Source: Anaerolineae bacterium (GTDB lineage Bacteria > Chloroflexota > Anaerolineae > Aggregatilineales > Phototrophicaceae). Taken from it: a stretch of DNA of 64,000 bases. Of the stretch, positions 29,843-39,468 are shown piece after piece (the stretch's first letter is position 1; each line of letters opens with the position of its first letter). Where the stretch lies: contig JAJECX010000038.1 in assembly GCA_022821805.1 (NCBI GenBank), forward strand, positions 86,411-150,410. The letters are read 5' to 3'. Position numbers and translations under genes: made by a program. The notes beneath the pieces were generated by a model, which made no database searches, was not told the DNA's origin, and saw only the letters and a list, made by a program, of their open reading frames with translations.

Positions 29843-31246
29843 ATGGAGAGCAGTACCATGGCGAAAGATGCACGTACAGCCTGGAAAGCGGCCGCCAAAT
29901 TGCTGGAGCGGCGTTGGGACCGCGCAAGCTACGAGGCATGGCTGCGCCCGACCACATATTTGCGCTGCGAAAATGATACCTTCGTGGTCGGCGTGCCCGA
30001 CAGCTACGTCTTCGATATGCTGGCGCATCGGCTCCATAGCGATGTCAAGGAGGCGCTGCGCGAGGCGACGGGGCGCGCGGTGGACGTAGAATTCCGTGTA
30101 CAGCAGGCGCCAGTGGCGTCGCTCGACGGCGAAGCGGAAATGCCGCTCTTCAAGTTGATGGCGCAGCGGCCGAGCGCGGCGGAGCCGGGTCCGCTGGCGC
30201 CAATCCAGCGCGCCAATGGCGCCGACCTGCCGGAGAGCGCAATTAACCCGAGGATGGTTTTCGAGCGCTTCATCGTCAATGATTCCAATCACTTAGCGAC
30301 GGAAGCGGCGCGCGCGGTCGCCGAGCACCCGGCCACGGTTTATAATCCCTTTCTCGTTTACGGCGGCGTCGGCATCGGCAAGACCCATCTGCTGCACGCC
30401 ATTGCCAACTCGTGCCAGGATCGCGGTCTGCGCGTGCTCTACGTTTCATCGGAAGCCTTCACCAATGACCTGGTGCACGCGATTCGCAATCGCACGTCGC
30501 CAATGTTTCGCGAGAAGTATCGCTCGGTGGATGTGCTGCTGGTCGACGATATTCAGTTCATCCGCGGCAAAGACACGACGCAGGAAGAATTCTTCCACAC
30601 CTTCAATACGCTGGTGAACTTCAACCGGCAAATCGTGCTGGCGTCGGACCGTCATCCGCGCGAGTTGACGACGTTGGAAGATCGTCTGCGATCGCGCTTT
30701 CAGGGCGGGTTGGTGGCGGATATTGCGCCGCCGGAATTGGAGACGCGCATCGCGATCATGGAATTATGGGCGCGGGAGCGCAACATTCAGATTCCGTCCA
30801 AGGTGCTTCATGTGATCGCCGAGCGCTCTTCCAGCTGCATCCGCGAACTGAACGGCCTCTTCAATCAGATTGCGGCGCGGCTGCGAATCAACGGCGGCGG
30901 CAATCTGAGCGTGCGGCGGGCGGAAGCTACACTGAACCGCTACGAGAAGCCGGCGGAGCAAATCACCGTGAGCCACATCATTGACGTTATTGCGGCGGCG
31001 TTCAACCTGGAAAGCGACGCGCTAAAGGGCAAGAAGCGGGTGGCGCGGATCAATCACGCGCGGCAGGTGGCGATGTATCTGGCGCGAGAGATGACGGAGT
31101 CATCGCTGCCGCAAATTGGCGATGTCTTCGGGCGCAGCCACACCACAGTTTTGCACGGCTGCAACAAAATCGAAGCGGAAATAAAGCTGGACGCGCTGCT
31201 CAACGCGCGCGTGCAGCAGCTGCGAAAGCAGATTGCGCGGGTGTAA
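29843..31246 (+). CDS. dnaA: chromosomal replication initiator DnaA
   Basis: A 467-residue DnaA with all four domains: N-terminal interaction domain (AWKAAAKLLERRWDRASYEAWL), a short linker near 100-130, the AAA+ domain with Walker A GGVGIGKT (about 174-181) and Walker B LLVDDIQFI, and the C-terminal helix-turn-helix with signature GRSHTTVLHGCNKI. It binds DnaA boxes and melts the origin. ATG 29843 is used; ATG 29858 (MAKDARTAW) is also possible. Located directly beside the box cluster, it probably regulates its own transcription, as many DnaA proteins do. Confidence 0.97.
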   Translation: MESSTMAKDARTAWKAAAKLLERRWDRASYEAWLRPTTYLRCENDTFVVGVPDSYVFDMLAHRLHSDVKEALREATGRAVDVEFRVQQAPVASLDGEAEMPLFKLMAQRPSAAEPGPLAPIQRANGADLPESAINPRMVFERFIVNDSNHLATEAARAVAEHPATVYNPFLVYGGVGIGKTHLLHAIANSCQDRGLRVLYVSSEAFTNDLVHAIRNRTSPMFREKYRSVDVLLVDDIQFIRGKDTTQEEFFHTFNTLVNFNRQIVLASDRHPRELTTLEDRLRSRFQGGLVADIAPPELETRIAIMELWARERNIQIPSKVLHVIAERSSSCIRELNGLFNQIAARLRINGGGNLSVRRAEATLNRYEKPAEQITVSHIIDVIAAAFNLESDALKGKKRVARINHARQVAMYLAREMTESSLPQIGDVFGRSHTTVLHGCNKIEAEIKLDALLNARVQQLRKQIARV

Positions 31247-31410
31247 GCGAGACGCTCGCGCAACATCCACAATTCAGCTGGGCTTTAGCGCTGCCTAACG
31301 CTCGGCGGCAAGCCAGGCGGTCACCCTGTCGCGGCGCCAGACGATTCGCTACAATCAGCAGTCGTGCCAACATTTAGCGGCACACTCCGCCTAGCTAATC
31401 TGGATCGTCG

Positions 31411-34299
31411 ATGCAACTCACCGCCCCGCATGTCGCGCTATTGCTCCTGCTGCTTTTGCCGGTCGTATGGATAATCGGTTTCCCGCGGCATGCCTTTCGC
31501 CGCCGGCGCGATATCAGCAGTCTGTTCTTGCGCAGCTTGATTATCGTGCTGCTCGTGCTGGCATTGGCGGGCTTGCAGAATGTGCAGGCGGTCGATCGGC
31601 TGGCGGTGGTTTTCCTGGTTGACGCTTCGGACAGCATGGGCAGCGGCAGCGATGATCTGCAGCTGGCATTCATTCGCGAGGCGATTAGCGCGAAGCAGCC
31701 GGATGATGAATGGGCGGCGCTGCTTTTTGGCGACAATGCGGTGCCCGAGACTGACTTCAGCATGGTGGGGGAGATTGAGGGATTCTCGTCTATTCCGTTA
31801 ACCACCGGGACTGATATCGCCAACGCGATCCAGACCGGCTTGTCGATGTTCCCGCCGGATGCCTCGCGCCGCATGGTTGTGCTTAGCGATGGCCAGGCGA
31901 CGCAGGGCGATGCGATCGCGCGGGCGCAGCGGGCGGCTGTTGCCGGCGTGGAAATCAGCTACGTGCCTTACTTTCGCGAGGCTGAGCCCGATGTGCGGAT
32001 AACGGCGCTGGATTCGCCCGGGCGGATTGCCGAGAATCAGAGCTTTGATGTTTCGGTGAGCATCCATGCGGAGCAGGCGTCGCCAGCTACACTTCTTTTA
32101 TACTCTGGCGGGCGACTTATCCACGAGGAAGCGCTGAATCTGCAAGCGGGCGATACGCGCTTCAGCCTGACCCAGACCAGCGAAAACAGCGGGTTCCTCG
32201 ATTTCACGGCGCAAGTCGTCGTGCCCAATGTCAATGACAGCTTCAGCCAGAATAATCAGCTTGGCGCCTTCAGCCAGGTGGTTGGTCCGGCGCGCGTCCT
32301 CTTGATACGCTCGGATGAGGCGGAGACGGAGCAATTGCTGCCGGCGCTTGAGCAGGCGGGCATCATCGTCGATGTGGGCGAGCCGGGCGATCTGCCGGTG
32401 AATATGGTTGGGCTGGCGAACTATAAATGCGTGATATTGGCTAATGTGCCGGCGACTGATTTGAGCGGGGCGCAGATGAGCCTGCTGGATCAATATGTCA
32501 GCGATATCGGCGGCGGGCTGGTCATGATCGGCGGACCGCAAAGTTATGCGCCGGGCGGTTATTATCAGACTCCGCTGGAGCGCACCTTGCCGGTCGAAAT
32601 GCAGATCAAGGATCAGAAGCGCCTGCCGCAGTTGACGATCGCCTATCTGATCGATCGCTCGGGCAGCATGGGGCAGATTGGGCGCAGTGGCGTACCCAAT
32701 CTGGAGTTGGCGAAGCGCGCGATCGTGCTGTCGCTGGGGCTGCTGCAGCCCTCTGACCGAGTCGCTATCGGCACTTTCGATACTGGCGGCGCCTGGGTGG
32801 CGCCGTTTCAGCAGGTGAATGACGCGCAGGCGCTGATCGCGATGACAAATACGATTCGCTCGGGCGGCGGCACTGATATTCTGGCTGGCTTGCGGCTGGT
32901 GGAGCGCGACATCATTGAAGAGCCGTCGCAAATCAAGCATCTGATATTGCTGACCGATGGCGGCGCCAACCCGACTGGTCTGGTCGAACTGACTGAAAAC
33001 ATGCGTGAAAGATTTTCCATAACGTTGTCGGCGATCGCTATTGGGCGGCGCCCTGGCGCGATGCTGCAGCCGATGGCGGAGGCCGGCGGCGGCAACTATT
33101 ATGCGGTGGAAAATGTCGAGCAGATTCCGCTGATATTTGCCCAAGAGACCGTGCTCGCTTCCCGCTCGTACATCGTCGAGGAGACGTTTAGGCCGCGGGT
33201 AACGGGCAGCAGCGCGATAATCGATGGCATAGGCGAGACGCCGCCATTGCGGGGATATGTGGCGACCACGCCTAAAGTGGCTGCTCAGCGCATCCTCAGC
33301 GGACCAGAACCGCATTCAGATCCGATATTGGCGTCCTGGCAATATGGTTTGGGACGGGTGGTAGCATGGACAGCGGACGCGAGCGGGCGTTGGGCGAATG
33401 ATTGGGTGCGCTGGGAGGATTTCTCCCGTTTTTGGGGGCAGGTTGTGGCCTGGAGCATCAATGCCGGGGCGAGCCAGAATCTGGAAACGCGAATAATGCT
33501 GGAGAACGAGAGGGCGCGGATCGTTGTTGACGCGCGCGATGATGACGGGCAGTTTCTCGATGGCTTGCGCCTGACGAGCGCGTTGCTGAATCCGGCCGGC
33601 GACAGCCTGCGCATACCGTTGCAACAGACGGCGCCGGGACGCTACGAGGCGACATTCGTCCCGCAGAACGAGGGCGCTTATTTCCTCACCGTCAGCGGCG
33701 AAGCGCAGTTGACCGCCGGCGCGACCAATCTGACCGACCTCAATGGCTGGGTGATGTCGTATTCGCCGGAGTATATTCCGCGCCCGCATGATGAGCGCAC
33801 GCTGGCGGAGATCGCCGAAATCACTGGCGGGCGCAACTTGGCGCAGAAGCCCGAGGATGTCTTCGCGCATGACCTTGGCGAGCGTCAAGCGGCGACCGAT
33901 ATCTGGGAGCGGCTGGTGCTGCTGGCTTTGATCGTGCTGCCCTTCGATATTGCGGTACGGCGTCTGATCATCACGCGGAGTGATCTGCAGCGCTTGCGCA
34001 GTTATCTTTTTGGCGGCGGGCGCGACCAAGCGCGCTCGCAGCAGATGCAGGCGCTTTTCAGCGCGCGCGGACGCGGTCGTGAAGCGACTGGTTACGGAGA
34101 CCGTCCCTATCTGCGGCCGCGGAGACCAAGACCCGATCGTCCGCCGCCTGATATGCTGGCGGCGCCGGTAGTTCCGAAGACGACCAGCGGCCGGGATGCG
34201 CTGGAGCCGGAATTCAAGATTGAGGAAACGGTTGTGGTGAATCTGGGCGATCAGTTGTTGCGGCGGCGCAAGCGGCGTGATGACGCGGATGACGAATAG
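31411..34299 (+). CDS. membrane protein with two vWA domains
   Basis: A 962-residue protein. Two N-terminal membrane helices (about 8-24 and 40-58) precede a von Willebrand A domain with a MIDAS motif DASDS at 71-75. A class I amidotransferase-like Rossmann block follows at about 280-400 (GGGLVMIGGPQSYAPGGYY). A second vWA begins near residue 415 (LIDRSGSMGQ). A C-terminal membrane helix near 830-850 (LVLLALIVLPFDIAVRRLII) and a basic, disordered tail end the protein. This plan is seen in BatA-like and other large chloroflexal vWA proteins, and suggests metal-dependent adhesion or complex assembly. The gene has no clear Shine-Dalgarno sequence. A TACAAT at 31350 may be its -10 box. Confidence 0.85.
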   Translation: MQLTAPHVALLLLLLLPVVWIIGFPRHAFRRRRDISSLFLRSLIIVLLVLALAGLQNVQAVDRLAVVFLVDASDSMGSGSDDLQLAFIREAISAKQPDDEWAALLFGDNAVPETDFSMVGEIEGFSSIPLTTGTDIANAIQTGLSMFPPDASRRMVVLSDGQATQGDAIARAQRAAVAGVEISYVPYFREAEPDVRITALDSPGRIAENQSFDVSVSIHAEQASPATLLLYSGGRLIHEEALNLQAGDTRFSLTQTSENSGFLDFTAQVVVPNVNDSFSQNNQLGAFSQVVGPARVLLIRSDEAETEQLLPALEQAGIIVDVGEPGDLPVNMVGLANYKCVILANVPATDLSGAQMSLLDQYVSDIGGGLVMIGGPQSYAPGGYYQTPLERTLPVEMQIKDQKRLPQLTIAYLIDRSGSMGQIGRSGVPNLELAKRAIVLSLGLLQPSDRVAIGTFDTGGAWVAPFQQVNDAQALIAMTNTIRSGGGTDILAGLRLVERDIIEEPSQIKHLILLTDGGANPTGLVELTENMRERFSITLSAIAIGRRPGAMLQPMAEAGGGNYYAVENVEQIPLIFAQETVLASRSYIVEETFRPRVTGSSAIIDGIGETPPLRGYVATTPKVAAQRILSGPEPHSDPILASWQYGLGRVVAWTADASGRWANDWVRWEDFSRFWGQVVAWSINAGASQNLETRIMLENERARIVVDARDDDGQFLDGLRLTSALLNPAGDSLRIPLQQTAPGRYEATFVPQNEGAYFLTVSGEAQLTAGATNLTDLNGWVMSYSPEYIPRPHDERTLAEIAEITGGRNLAQKPEDVFAHDLGERQAATDIWERLVLLALIVLPFDIAVRRLIITRSDLQRLRSYLFGGGRDQARSQQMQALFSARGRGREATGYGDRPYLRPRRPRPDRPPPDMLAAPVVPKTTSGRDALEPEFKIEETVVVNLGDQLLRRRKRRDDADDE

Positions 34300-34324
34300 A
34301 TTTTCTCGATTCTAAGGCATCCAT

Positions 34325-34353
34325 TTGAACAGATGCGCCGATTCAAATATAAT
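34325..34353 (+). promoter_or_regulatory. consensus sigma70 promoter of the second R-M operon
   Basis: TTGAAC at 34325-34330 and a perfect TATAAT at 34348-34353 are separated by exactly 17 nt. They lie 50 nt before the methyltransferase ATG. The region is AT-rich and holds CATATGTTCTCATATAG just downstream, an imperfect palindrome that might bind a regulator. Confidence 0.75.
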
Positions 34354-34403
34354 GAATCATATGTTCTCATATAGCGACAGGACTTAGCGCCATCAAGCAG
34401 TTA

Positions 34404-35894
34404 ATGACGTTTGCTCAGGCTGAAAGTGACATTAGAAGAATCTACGAAACGGACAAGGCGACGTTCGCAGAGGCTCGTATAAAACTGGAGCTAAAGTACG
34501 GTTCAACTTTGCAGCCAACACAAAACTTTAATCGTCGGCTCGTAAGTTTCCAAGCCAACAAGGACGTAAAGCTGCACAGATGGTTCAAGTTCAAAGAGGC
34601 TTTTTCCGCGCAGTTGGTTCATAGGCTGATTGAGTCTTTCGACTTGCATCCACCTTGTCACATCCTTGATCCATTTTCCGGCGCGTCGACAACGTTGCTG
34701 GTTGCCAACGAGTTAGATTGTGATGCCACAGGTATTGAAGTATTGCCGATCGGCGACCTTGTGTGGAAGGCAAAGTCGCAATTTGGACCGCAGTTGATAT
34801 CTAGACTGAAGGAAATACGCCAATGGGTCGAGTCGACGCCTCCGGGATTATCTGAGCGCCCGTTCCCTCACGTGCCAATTACGCAACATGCCTTTGATGC
34901 CAAGCACGAGGCGCAGTTAATGTGGTACGTAGAGCAATTCGCGGGCTTCAATGAAAACAGCAGTGTCAATAACCTGCTCAAATTCGTCCTGCTCACCATA
35001 CTTGAGGACATCAGCTATACCAGCAAGGACGGTCAATTCTTGCGTTGGGACAGTCGCTCTGCGAAAGTTCGCGCACGAAATCGACAGCGTATTGCGGCTG
35101 GTAAACGGCTCTATAAGGAATTTCGCAAATCATCAATACTGGAGGTAAAGACGGCAATACTCAAGGCGCTGGACCTGATAATCTCTGATGTCGCGTTGTC
35201 AAAGGGCTCTCTGAATCGCTCCGGCAAACAGCGCCTTATTCAGGGCACGGTGTTGGAAACTTTACCGCGGCAGGGGGCAGAGCAGTTCGATGCCGTGATA
35301 ACATCTCCGCCCTATTGCAACCGATACGATTACACTCGCACCTATGCGCTTGAATTGGCATTTCTCGGAATGACAAACGAAGAGGTCATAGCGCTGAGAC
35401 AGGATTTAATCAGCTGCACGGTAGAGAACCGTTCGAAGTTAATGCGGCTTCGAAAGATGTACGAATCGCTAGGGCGTCTAAGTGATTTTGACCTGGTTTG
35501 CGATATTCTCTCTCACAACAGCGCATTTCAAGAGATTCTGGAAGCGTTGAGAATCCGAAGCCGACGTCGAGAAGTGAATAACGCAGGCATCATTTCAATG
35601 GTCGAGGGCTACTTTACCGAATTGGCATTTGTAACATTGGAACTGTTTCGCGTATGTAAACCTGGCGCATACGTTGGGATCGTCAACGATAATGTTCGGT
35701 ACAGTGGTGAGGTAATACCAGTAGACTTGCTGATGACCGATCTTGCGGCGAGCTTCGGTTTCGAGCCAGAAACCATACATGTTCTCGACCAGCGAAAAGG
35801 AAACAGCAGCCAGCAGATGGGAAAATACGGGCGCGAGGCGCTAAGAAAAAGCATTCTGATTTGGAAGAAGCCCGGAAGCCTCAATGCAAACTGA
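34404..35894 (+). CDS. DNA methyltransferase of a type II R-M pair
   Basis: A 496-residue protein with AdoMet motif I LDPFSGASTT at about residues 87-96 and a catalytic TSPPY motif near 300 (ITSPPYCNRYDYTRTYALELAF). SPPY is typical of N4-cytosine and some N6-adenine amino-methyltransferases. About 200 residues lie between the two motifs and probably hold a target recognition region. Its 3' end overlaps the restriction gene by 11 nt, so the two are coupled. The codon content is more AT-rich than in neighbours, a sign of transfer. The target sequence cannot be read from the protein. Confidence 0.88.
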   Translation: MTFAQAESDIRRIYETDKATFAEARIKLELKYGSTLQPTQNFNRRLVSFQANKDVKLHRWFKFKEAFSAQLVHRLIESFDLHPPCHILDPFSGASTTLLVANELDCDATGIEVLPIGDLVWKAKSQFGPQLISRLKEIRQWVESTPPGLSERPFPHVPITQHAFDAKHEAQLMWYVEQFAGFNENSSVNNLLKFVLLTILEDISYTSKDGQFLRWDSRSAKVRARNRQRIAAGKRLYKEFRKSSILEVKTAILKALDLIISDVALSKGSLNRSGKQRLIQGTVLETLPRQGAEQFDAVITSPPYCNRYDYTRTYALELAFLGMTNEEVIALRQDLISCTVENRSKLMRLRKMYESLGRLSDFDLVCDILSHNSAFQEILEALRIRSRRREVNNAGIISMVEGYFTELAFVTLELFRVCKPGAYVGIVNDNVRYSGEVIPVDLLMTDLAASFGFEPETIHVLDQRKGNSSQQMGKYGREALRKSILIWKKPGSLNAN

Positions 35895-36849
35895 CAAACA
35901 GCGAGCGTGGGCGCTTGACCAACTGCAGAAAAGCATCTTCTTTCATCAGCGTCTTCATGAATGGCAACTGCTTGAGGTAGCAGAGCGGATTGAAGACATT
36001 TCGGGCGAATCGCTTGCTTGGGACTTGCAAGAGCTAGAAATATCCGAAATGGCTTGGAAAAGGATTATCCACAGCGGAATCAAGCCCATTATTGTATTCG
36101 CCCATCCGCATGTATTGACAAATGCGCATCGCTCGGTCGGCTATTACAGAATGTTGTCGATGGTGTCACAGAAGTCTATGGGTCAGATAGGTCTTGCTTC
36201 AACTCTATATGAGCAGACAGAGCGCCTACCAAGTACTGAGGCTGCTCACCGCATTGCCCGACGGCTAAATGCGCTGATTTGCATGTTGATTGAACAGGAC
36301 CAAGAAATAGAGATACGCGAGTTTGACTTGTGGCGCGGAATGGCAGCCGGCTCCCAGGCGCAGGGATCCTGGCAGAACAGAAAAGGCGATCTCATAGAAG
36401 AGATTATGAGGAGAGATTTGCTGTCTCAGTTGTATCGAGTCGGATTGATCGAGAGCGACAACACGGTAGACATAAGCCCCCGAGTAGTGGAATTGAATCT
36501 GATTGATGGACGCATTGTTCGGATGGGATCAGAACCGGATATCGAGGTCTTCACAAAGGGCAGGATTCAGGCTGCAATGGAAATGAAAGGCGGTATTGAT
36601 CCGGCGGGTGTTCTTGAGCGCGTTGGCGCGGCGATAAAGAGTTTGCGGCGTTCGAAAGAGACAAGCCCAGGCGCGATCACTATCCTTGTCATGACGGCAG
36701 TCTCTCTATCCGCGCAAGCTAGGAGCGATATCGAGTCAAGCCGACTTAGCGTGAATTACTTGTTTACCGTCGAAGACATTTTGCATGACGTCGAACGCAT
36801 GGCCGAATACTACAGTGTATTGGGGTTAAATTCCTTGGAATTCAATTAG
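35884..36849 (+). CDS. type II restriction endonuclease, PD-(D/E)XK, XcyI-like candidate
   Basis: A 321-residue protein with a clear nuclease core: Pro218-Asp219, then Glu233-x-Lys235 in EPDIEVF...MEMKGGIDPAG. The KGGIDPAGVLERVGAA stretch after the catalytic Lys recalls the XcyI/Cfr9I family, whose members cut CCCGGG. I put that family name forward only tentatively. Residues 1-200 are mostly helical and would hold dimer and DNA contacts. The ATG lies within the end of the methyltransferase gene. The pair is inserted between the vWA gene and the convergent beta-helix gene. Confidence 0.75.
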   Translation: MQTDKQRAWALDQLQKSIFFHQRLHEWQLLEVAERIEDISGESLAWDLQELEISEMAWKRIIHSGIKPIIVFAHPHVLTNAHRSVGYYRMLSMVSQKSMGQIGLASTLYEQTERLPSTEAAHRIARRLNALICMLIEQDQEIEIREFDLWRGMAAGSQAQGSWQNRKGDLIEEIMRRDLLSQLYRVGLIESDNTVDISPRVVELNLIDGRIVRMGSEPDIEVFTKGRIQAAMEMKGGIDPAGVLERVGAAIKSLRRSKETSPGAITILVMTAVSLSAQARSDIESSRLSVNYLFTVEDILHDVERMAEYYSVLGLNSLEFN

Positions 36850-36860
36850 AGCAGCCCCGC

Positions 36861-37859
36861 TCACTCATCGGTCGCGCAGCCGCTGCCCGCCAGCGTTTCG
36901 CTATCGTCTACGAAGACCGATTGCGCCGCGCTGTCCTGGATGGTGTTTTCGTGCAGAAATACAGTGGAGCCAAAGAGGATGCTGATGCCATGCTGGGCGC
37001 TGCCCTGGATGGTATTGCCGGCCAGGGTGGCTTCCGAGTGATAGTCGACGATGATGCCATTGCCTTGGCGTATCTTGGGCGCATCGCTTGACCCGCGGGT
37101 ATCGGAGACGATATTGTCGCAGATATGCGCCATCGACATATCGAGAAGCTGAATGCCGGTTTCCGCATTGTCTACGACGATATTGCCAAAGACATCGGCG
37201 TGCGACATTTCGGTGATGGCGATGCCGTGCTGGCCGTTGTCGGTGACCACGTTGTCGAATACTTCAATCATGCCGGTCATATTGGTGTAGATGCCGCTGC
37301 GGGTATGGCCGAAGACGAGATTGCCGATGACGCGGGATGTGGGCCACTGCGTCGTATTGGTGACGTGAATGCCCATGCCGTAGGGTGGCTGGGCGTGGAA
37401 GACGGTGTTGTCAAGGATATCGGCGGCGCCGAGCCGCACCTTGATGCCGACCAGGCGGCTGTCGGAGACGATGTTGTCGCGGATGGTGATGTCTTCGCTG
37501 TGCGTGACAAAGATGCCGTACTGGCCGCCGACGATCGTCAGCCCTTCTATGGTGACCGCCTGGGTGTCGGTGATGGCGATGACGGGTTCATCGGCTGCGG
37601 GCGCTAGCAGCACTTCGCCGTTGCCGGTGGACCGCAGGCTGACGGGACGGCTGACGGCCAGCGTCTCGGGGTAGGTTCCGGCGGCGATCTCGATGACGGC
37701 ATGATCGGGCGCGGCTGCCAGCGCCTCAGCAATCGTCGCATAGTCGCCTGGTACGCGGATGACGACGACCAGCGCCGCTGATGTCGCCGATAAGGCAAGC
37801 GCCAGGATCAGCGCGAGTGCGCGAAATAAGCGAAAGGTTTGCTGCCCCGCGCTTGACAT
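36861..37859 (-). CDS. exported parallel beta-helix (NosD-like) protein
   Basis: A 332-residue protein with an N-terminal signal/membrane segment (LALILALALSATSAALVVVI) and about ten PbH1-type turns: YATIAEALAAAPDHAVIEIA, then IRDNIVSDSRLVGIKVRLG and HGIAITEMSHADVFGNIVVD. It is a right-handed beta-helix of the NosD/CASH type, usually a carbohydrate-binding or -cleaving module. It sits 6 nt after the stop of the sugar permease gene on the same strand, so it probably belongs to the transporter operon and may act on the transported glycan. No catalytic residues can be assigned. Confidence 0.87.
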   Translation of the reverse strand: MSSAGQQTFRLFRALALILALALSATSAALVVVIRVPGDYATIAEALAAAPDHAVIEIAAGTYPETLAVSRPVSLRSTGNGEVLLAPAADEPVIAITDTQAVTIEGLTIVGGQYGIFVTHSEDITIRDNIVSDSRLVGIKVRLGAADILDNTVFHAQPPYGMGIHVTNTTQWPTSRVIGNLVFGHTRSGIYTNMTGMIEVFDNVVTDNGQHGIAITEMSHADVFGNIVVDNAETGIQLLDMSMAHICDNIVSDTRGSSDAPKIRQGNGIIVDYHSEATLAGNTIQGSAQHGISILFGSTVFLHENTIQDSAAQSVFVDDSETLAGSGCATDE

Positions 37860-37865
37860 TGCCGC

Positions 37866-39461
37866 TTATCCCTTGACTGCGCCCGCGGTCACGCCGCGTA
37901 CGAAATAGCGCTGCAGGCTGAAAAAGACGATCAATGGCACAACCATGGTGATAAAGGCGCCGGAGGCGAGGATGTCCCATTCGTTGGCGTACTGGCCCAC
38001 AAGTTGCCGGATGCCGACCGTGAGCGGAAAAAGTTGCTGGTCGACCAGGAAGATGAGGGCGTTCATCAGGTCGTTCCAGATCCAGACGAATTGAAAGATG
38101 CCCAGCGAGGCGATGGCGGGCATGGACAGCGGGATGACGATGCGGAAGAACATGCCGAATTCGGAAGCGCCATCGACGCGCGCCGCTTCAAAGAGCTCGC
38201 CGGGCAGGTCGCGGAAGAAATTATAGAGCAGGAAGATGGCGAAGGGCGTGCCGTAGGAGGCGTGGGCGATCCAGATGCCGGGGAAAGTGCCGATCAAGCC
38301 GGCCGCGTTCAACATGCGCAGCACCGGTATCCAGGTGGTCTGCATGGGCACGATCAGCATGGCAATGCACAACAAGTAGAAGACGTTGCGGAAGGGCAAG
38401 TCGAGCCAGCAGAAGGCATAGGCGGCCGTCGCCGCGAATACAATTGTTAAGAGGGTGCTGGGTATGGTGATGATAAAGCTGTTTTTGAAGAAGTTTAAGA
38501 AGCCCGGTTCCGCAAGTTGCTCGCGTGTGAATACTTCCACGTAGTTTTCTAGCGTCAGCAGTGGATTCTGAATGCCCAGCTCCATTTCGATAGTACCAGC
38601 GAAGTCGGGCGCGGCTTTGAACTCGAATTGACCATCGGCACTGACATGAAGCGTCCCGGCCAGTGGCAGTTGAGCCGTCATACCAGCGTCGACTGTTTGC
38701 AGCGGTCCGCCGGCGCGCTCCATCGCGTATTGGATGGTAAAGGGTGGGCTGGCGGTGTCTGACTGGTCGATCGTCGCCTCGAAAGTACCGACGAAGCTGG
38801 CGCGCGGCTCGAATTCGTAACTGCCGTCTTCGTAGACGATGATTTTGCCGGCGCGGGGCACGCGTTCCGATTCGCCAATTGCTTCGATTTCCAGTTCTCC
38901 TTGGATGGATTCAAAGCCTTGCAGTTGGAATTCTGCCGTGAAGGGCGTCTCGGAGGATTCGATTTCGGTCACGAAGGCACCGGAATAACCGGCCGCGGGC
39001 GCGAAATCGTAGGCGCCGTCCGCACGTGCCGTAACTGTGCCGACGCCAGCGAGCGCGATGGGCTGGTCGAATGCCTCAACGGTGATGCTGCCGATGATCT
39101 GCTGAATGCGGACTCGGCCAATTGTGGCGGCGGGTATTCCTTCGACCGCGTCGGTCAGCAATTCGCCGCTGGTGCTATCGCCGGCGACAACCGTGTTTTC
39201 ACCGCTCTCGCCGGACTCCAGGACGCGCAGCTCCCAGAGCTGATCGGTGACGGTGCGCTGTCCGCTGGCGAGGGTCCACCAACCGGAGGCGGAGATATCG
39301 CCGCGCGTGCGAAAGGACGTGACTGCCAGCCCTACTGAAGGCACGAGCCAGATGATGCCGATTATCAGCAGAATCGCGTGTATCGGTCCGCGCCTTGTGA
39401 CGGTGATGAGCGCTTCGGTCAGGCTTGCGCGCCTGTTGACGTTCAGGCTTTGCGCGTCCAA
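37866..39461 (-). CDS. MalG-type sugar ABC permease with large external insertion
   Basis: A 531-residue permease; normal members have about 280 residues. TM1 lies at about 30-52. Residues 55-287 form an extra domain on the outer side with three repeated units around DGAYDFAPAAGYSGAF, DGSYEFEPRASFVGTF and DGQFEFKAAPDFAGTI. From about residue 288 (NYVEVFTREQL) the standard permease core continues, with the EAA loop EAARVDGASEFGMFFRIVIP that contacts the ATPase. The reading frame is intact. It lies 7 nt after the first permease gene. No ATPase gene is in the operon, so a shared MsmK-type ATPase is expected. Confidence 0.9.
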   Translation of the reverse strand: MDAQSLNVNRRASLTEALITVTRRGPIHAILLIIGIIWLVPSVGLAVTSFRTRGDISASGWWTLASGQRTVTDQLWELRVLESGESGENTVVAGDSTSGELLTDAVEGIPAATIGRVRIQQIIGSITVEAFDQPIALAGVGTVTARADGAYDFAPAAGYSGAFVTEIESSETPFTAEFQLQGFESIQGELEIEAIGESERVPRAGKIIVYEDGSYEFEPRASFVGTFEATIDQSDTASPPFTIQYAMERAGGPLQTVDAGMTAQLPLAGTLHVSADGQFEFKAAPDFAGTIEMELGIQNPLLTLENYVEVFTREQLAEPGFLNFFKNSFIITIPSTLLTIVFAATAAYAFCWLDLPFRNVFYLLCIAMLIVPMQTTWIPVLRMLNAAGLIGTFPGIWIAHASYGTPFAIFLLYNFFRDLPGELFEAARVDGASEFGMFFRIVIPLSMPAIASLGIFQFVWIWNDLMNALIFLVDQQLFPLTVGIRQLVGQYANEWDILASGAFITMVVPLIVFFSLQRYFVRGVTAGAVKG

Positions 39462-39468
39462 GGCGTCC

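Noticed and set aside
32098..33315. 405-codon minus-strand open frame
   Set aside because: It is antisense to the double-vWA gene and shows no domain of its own.
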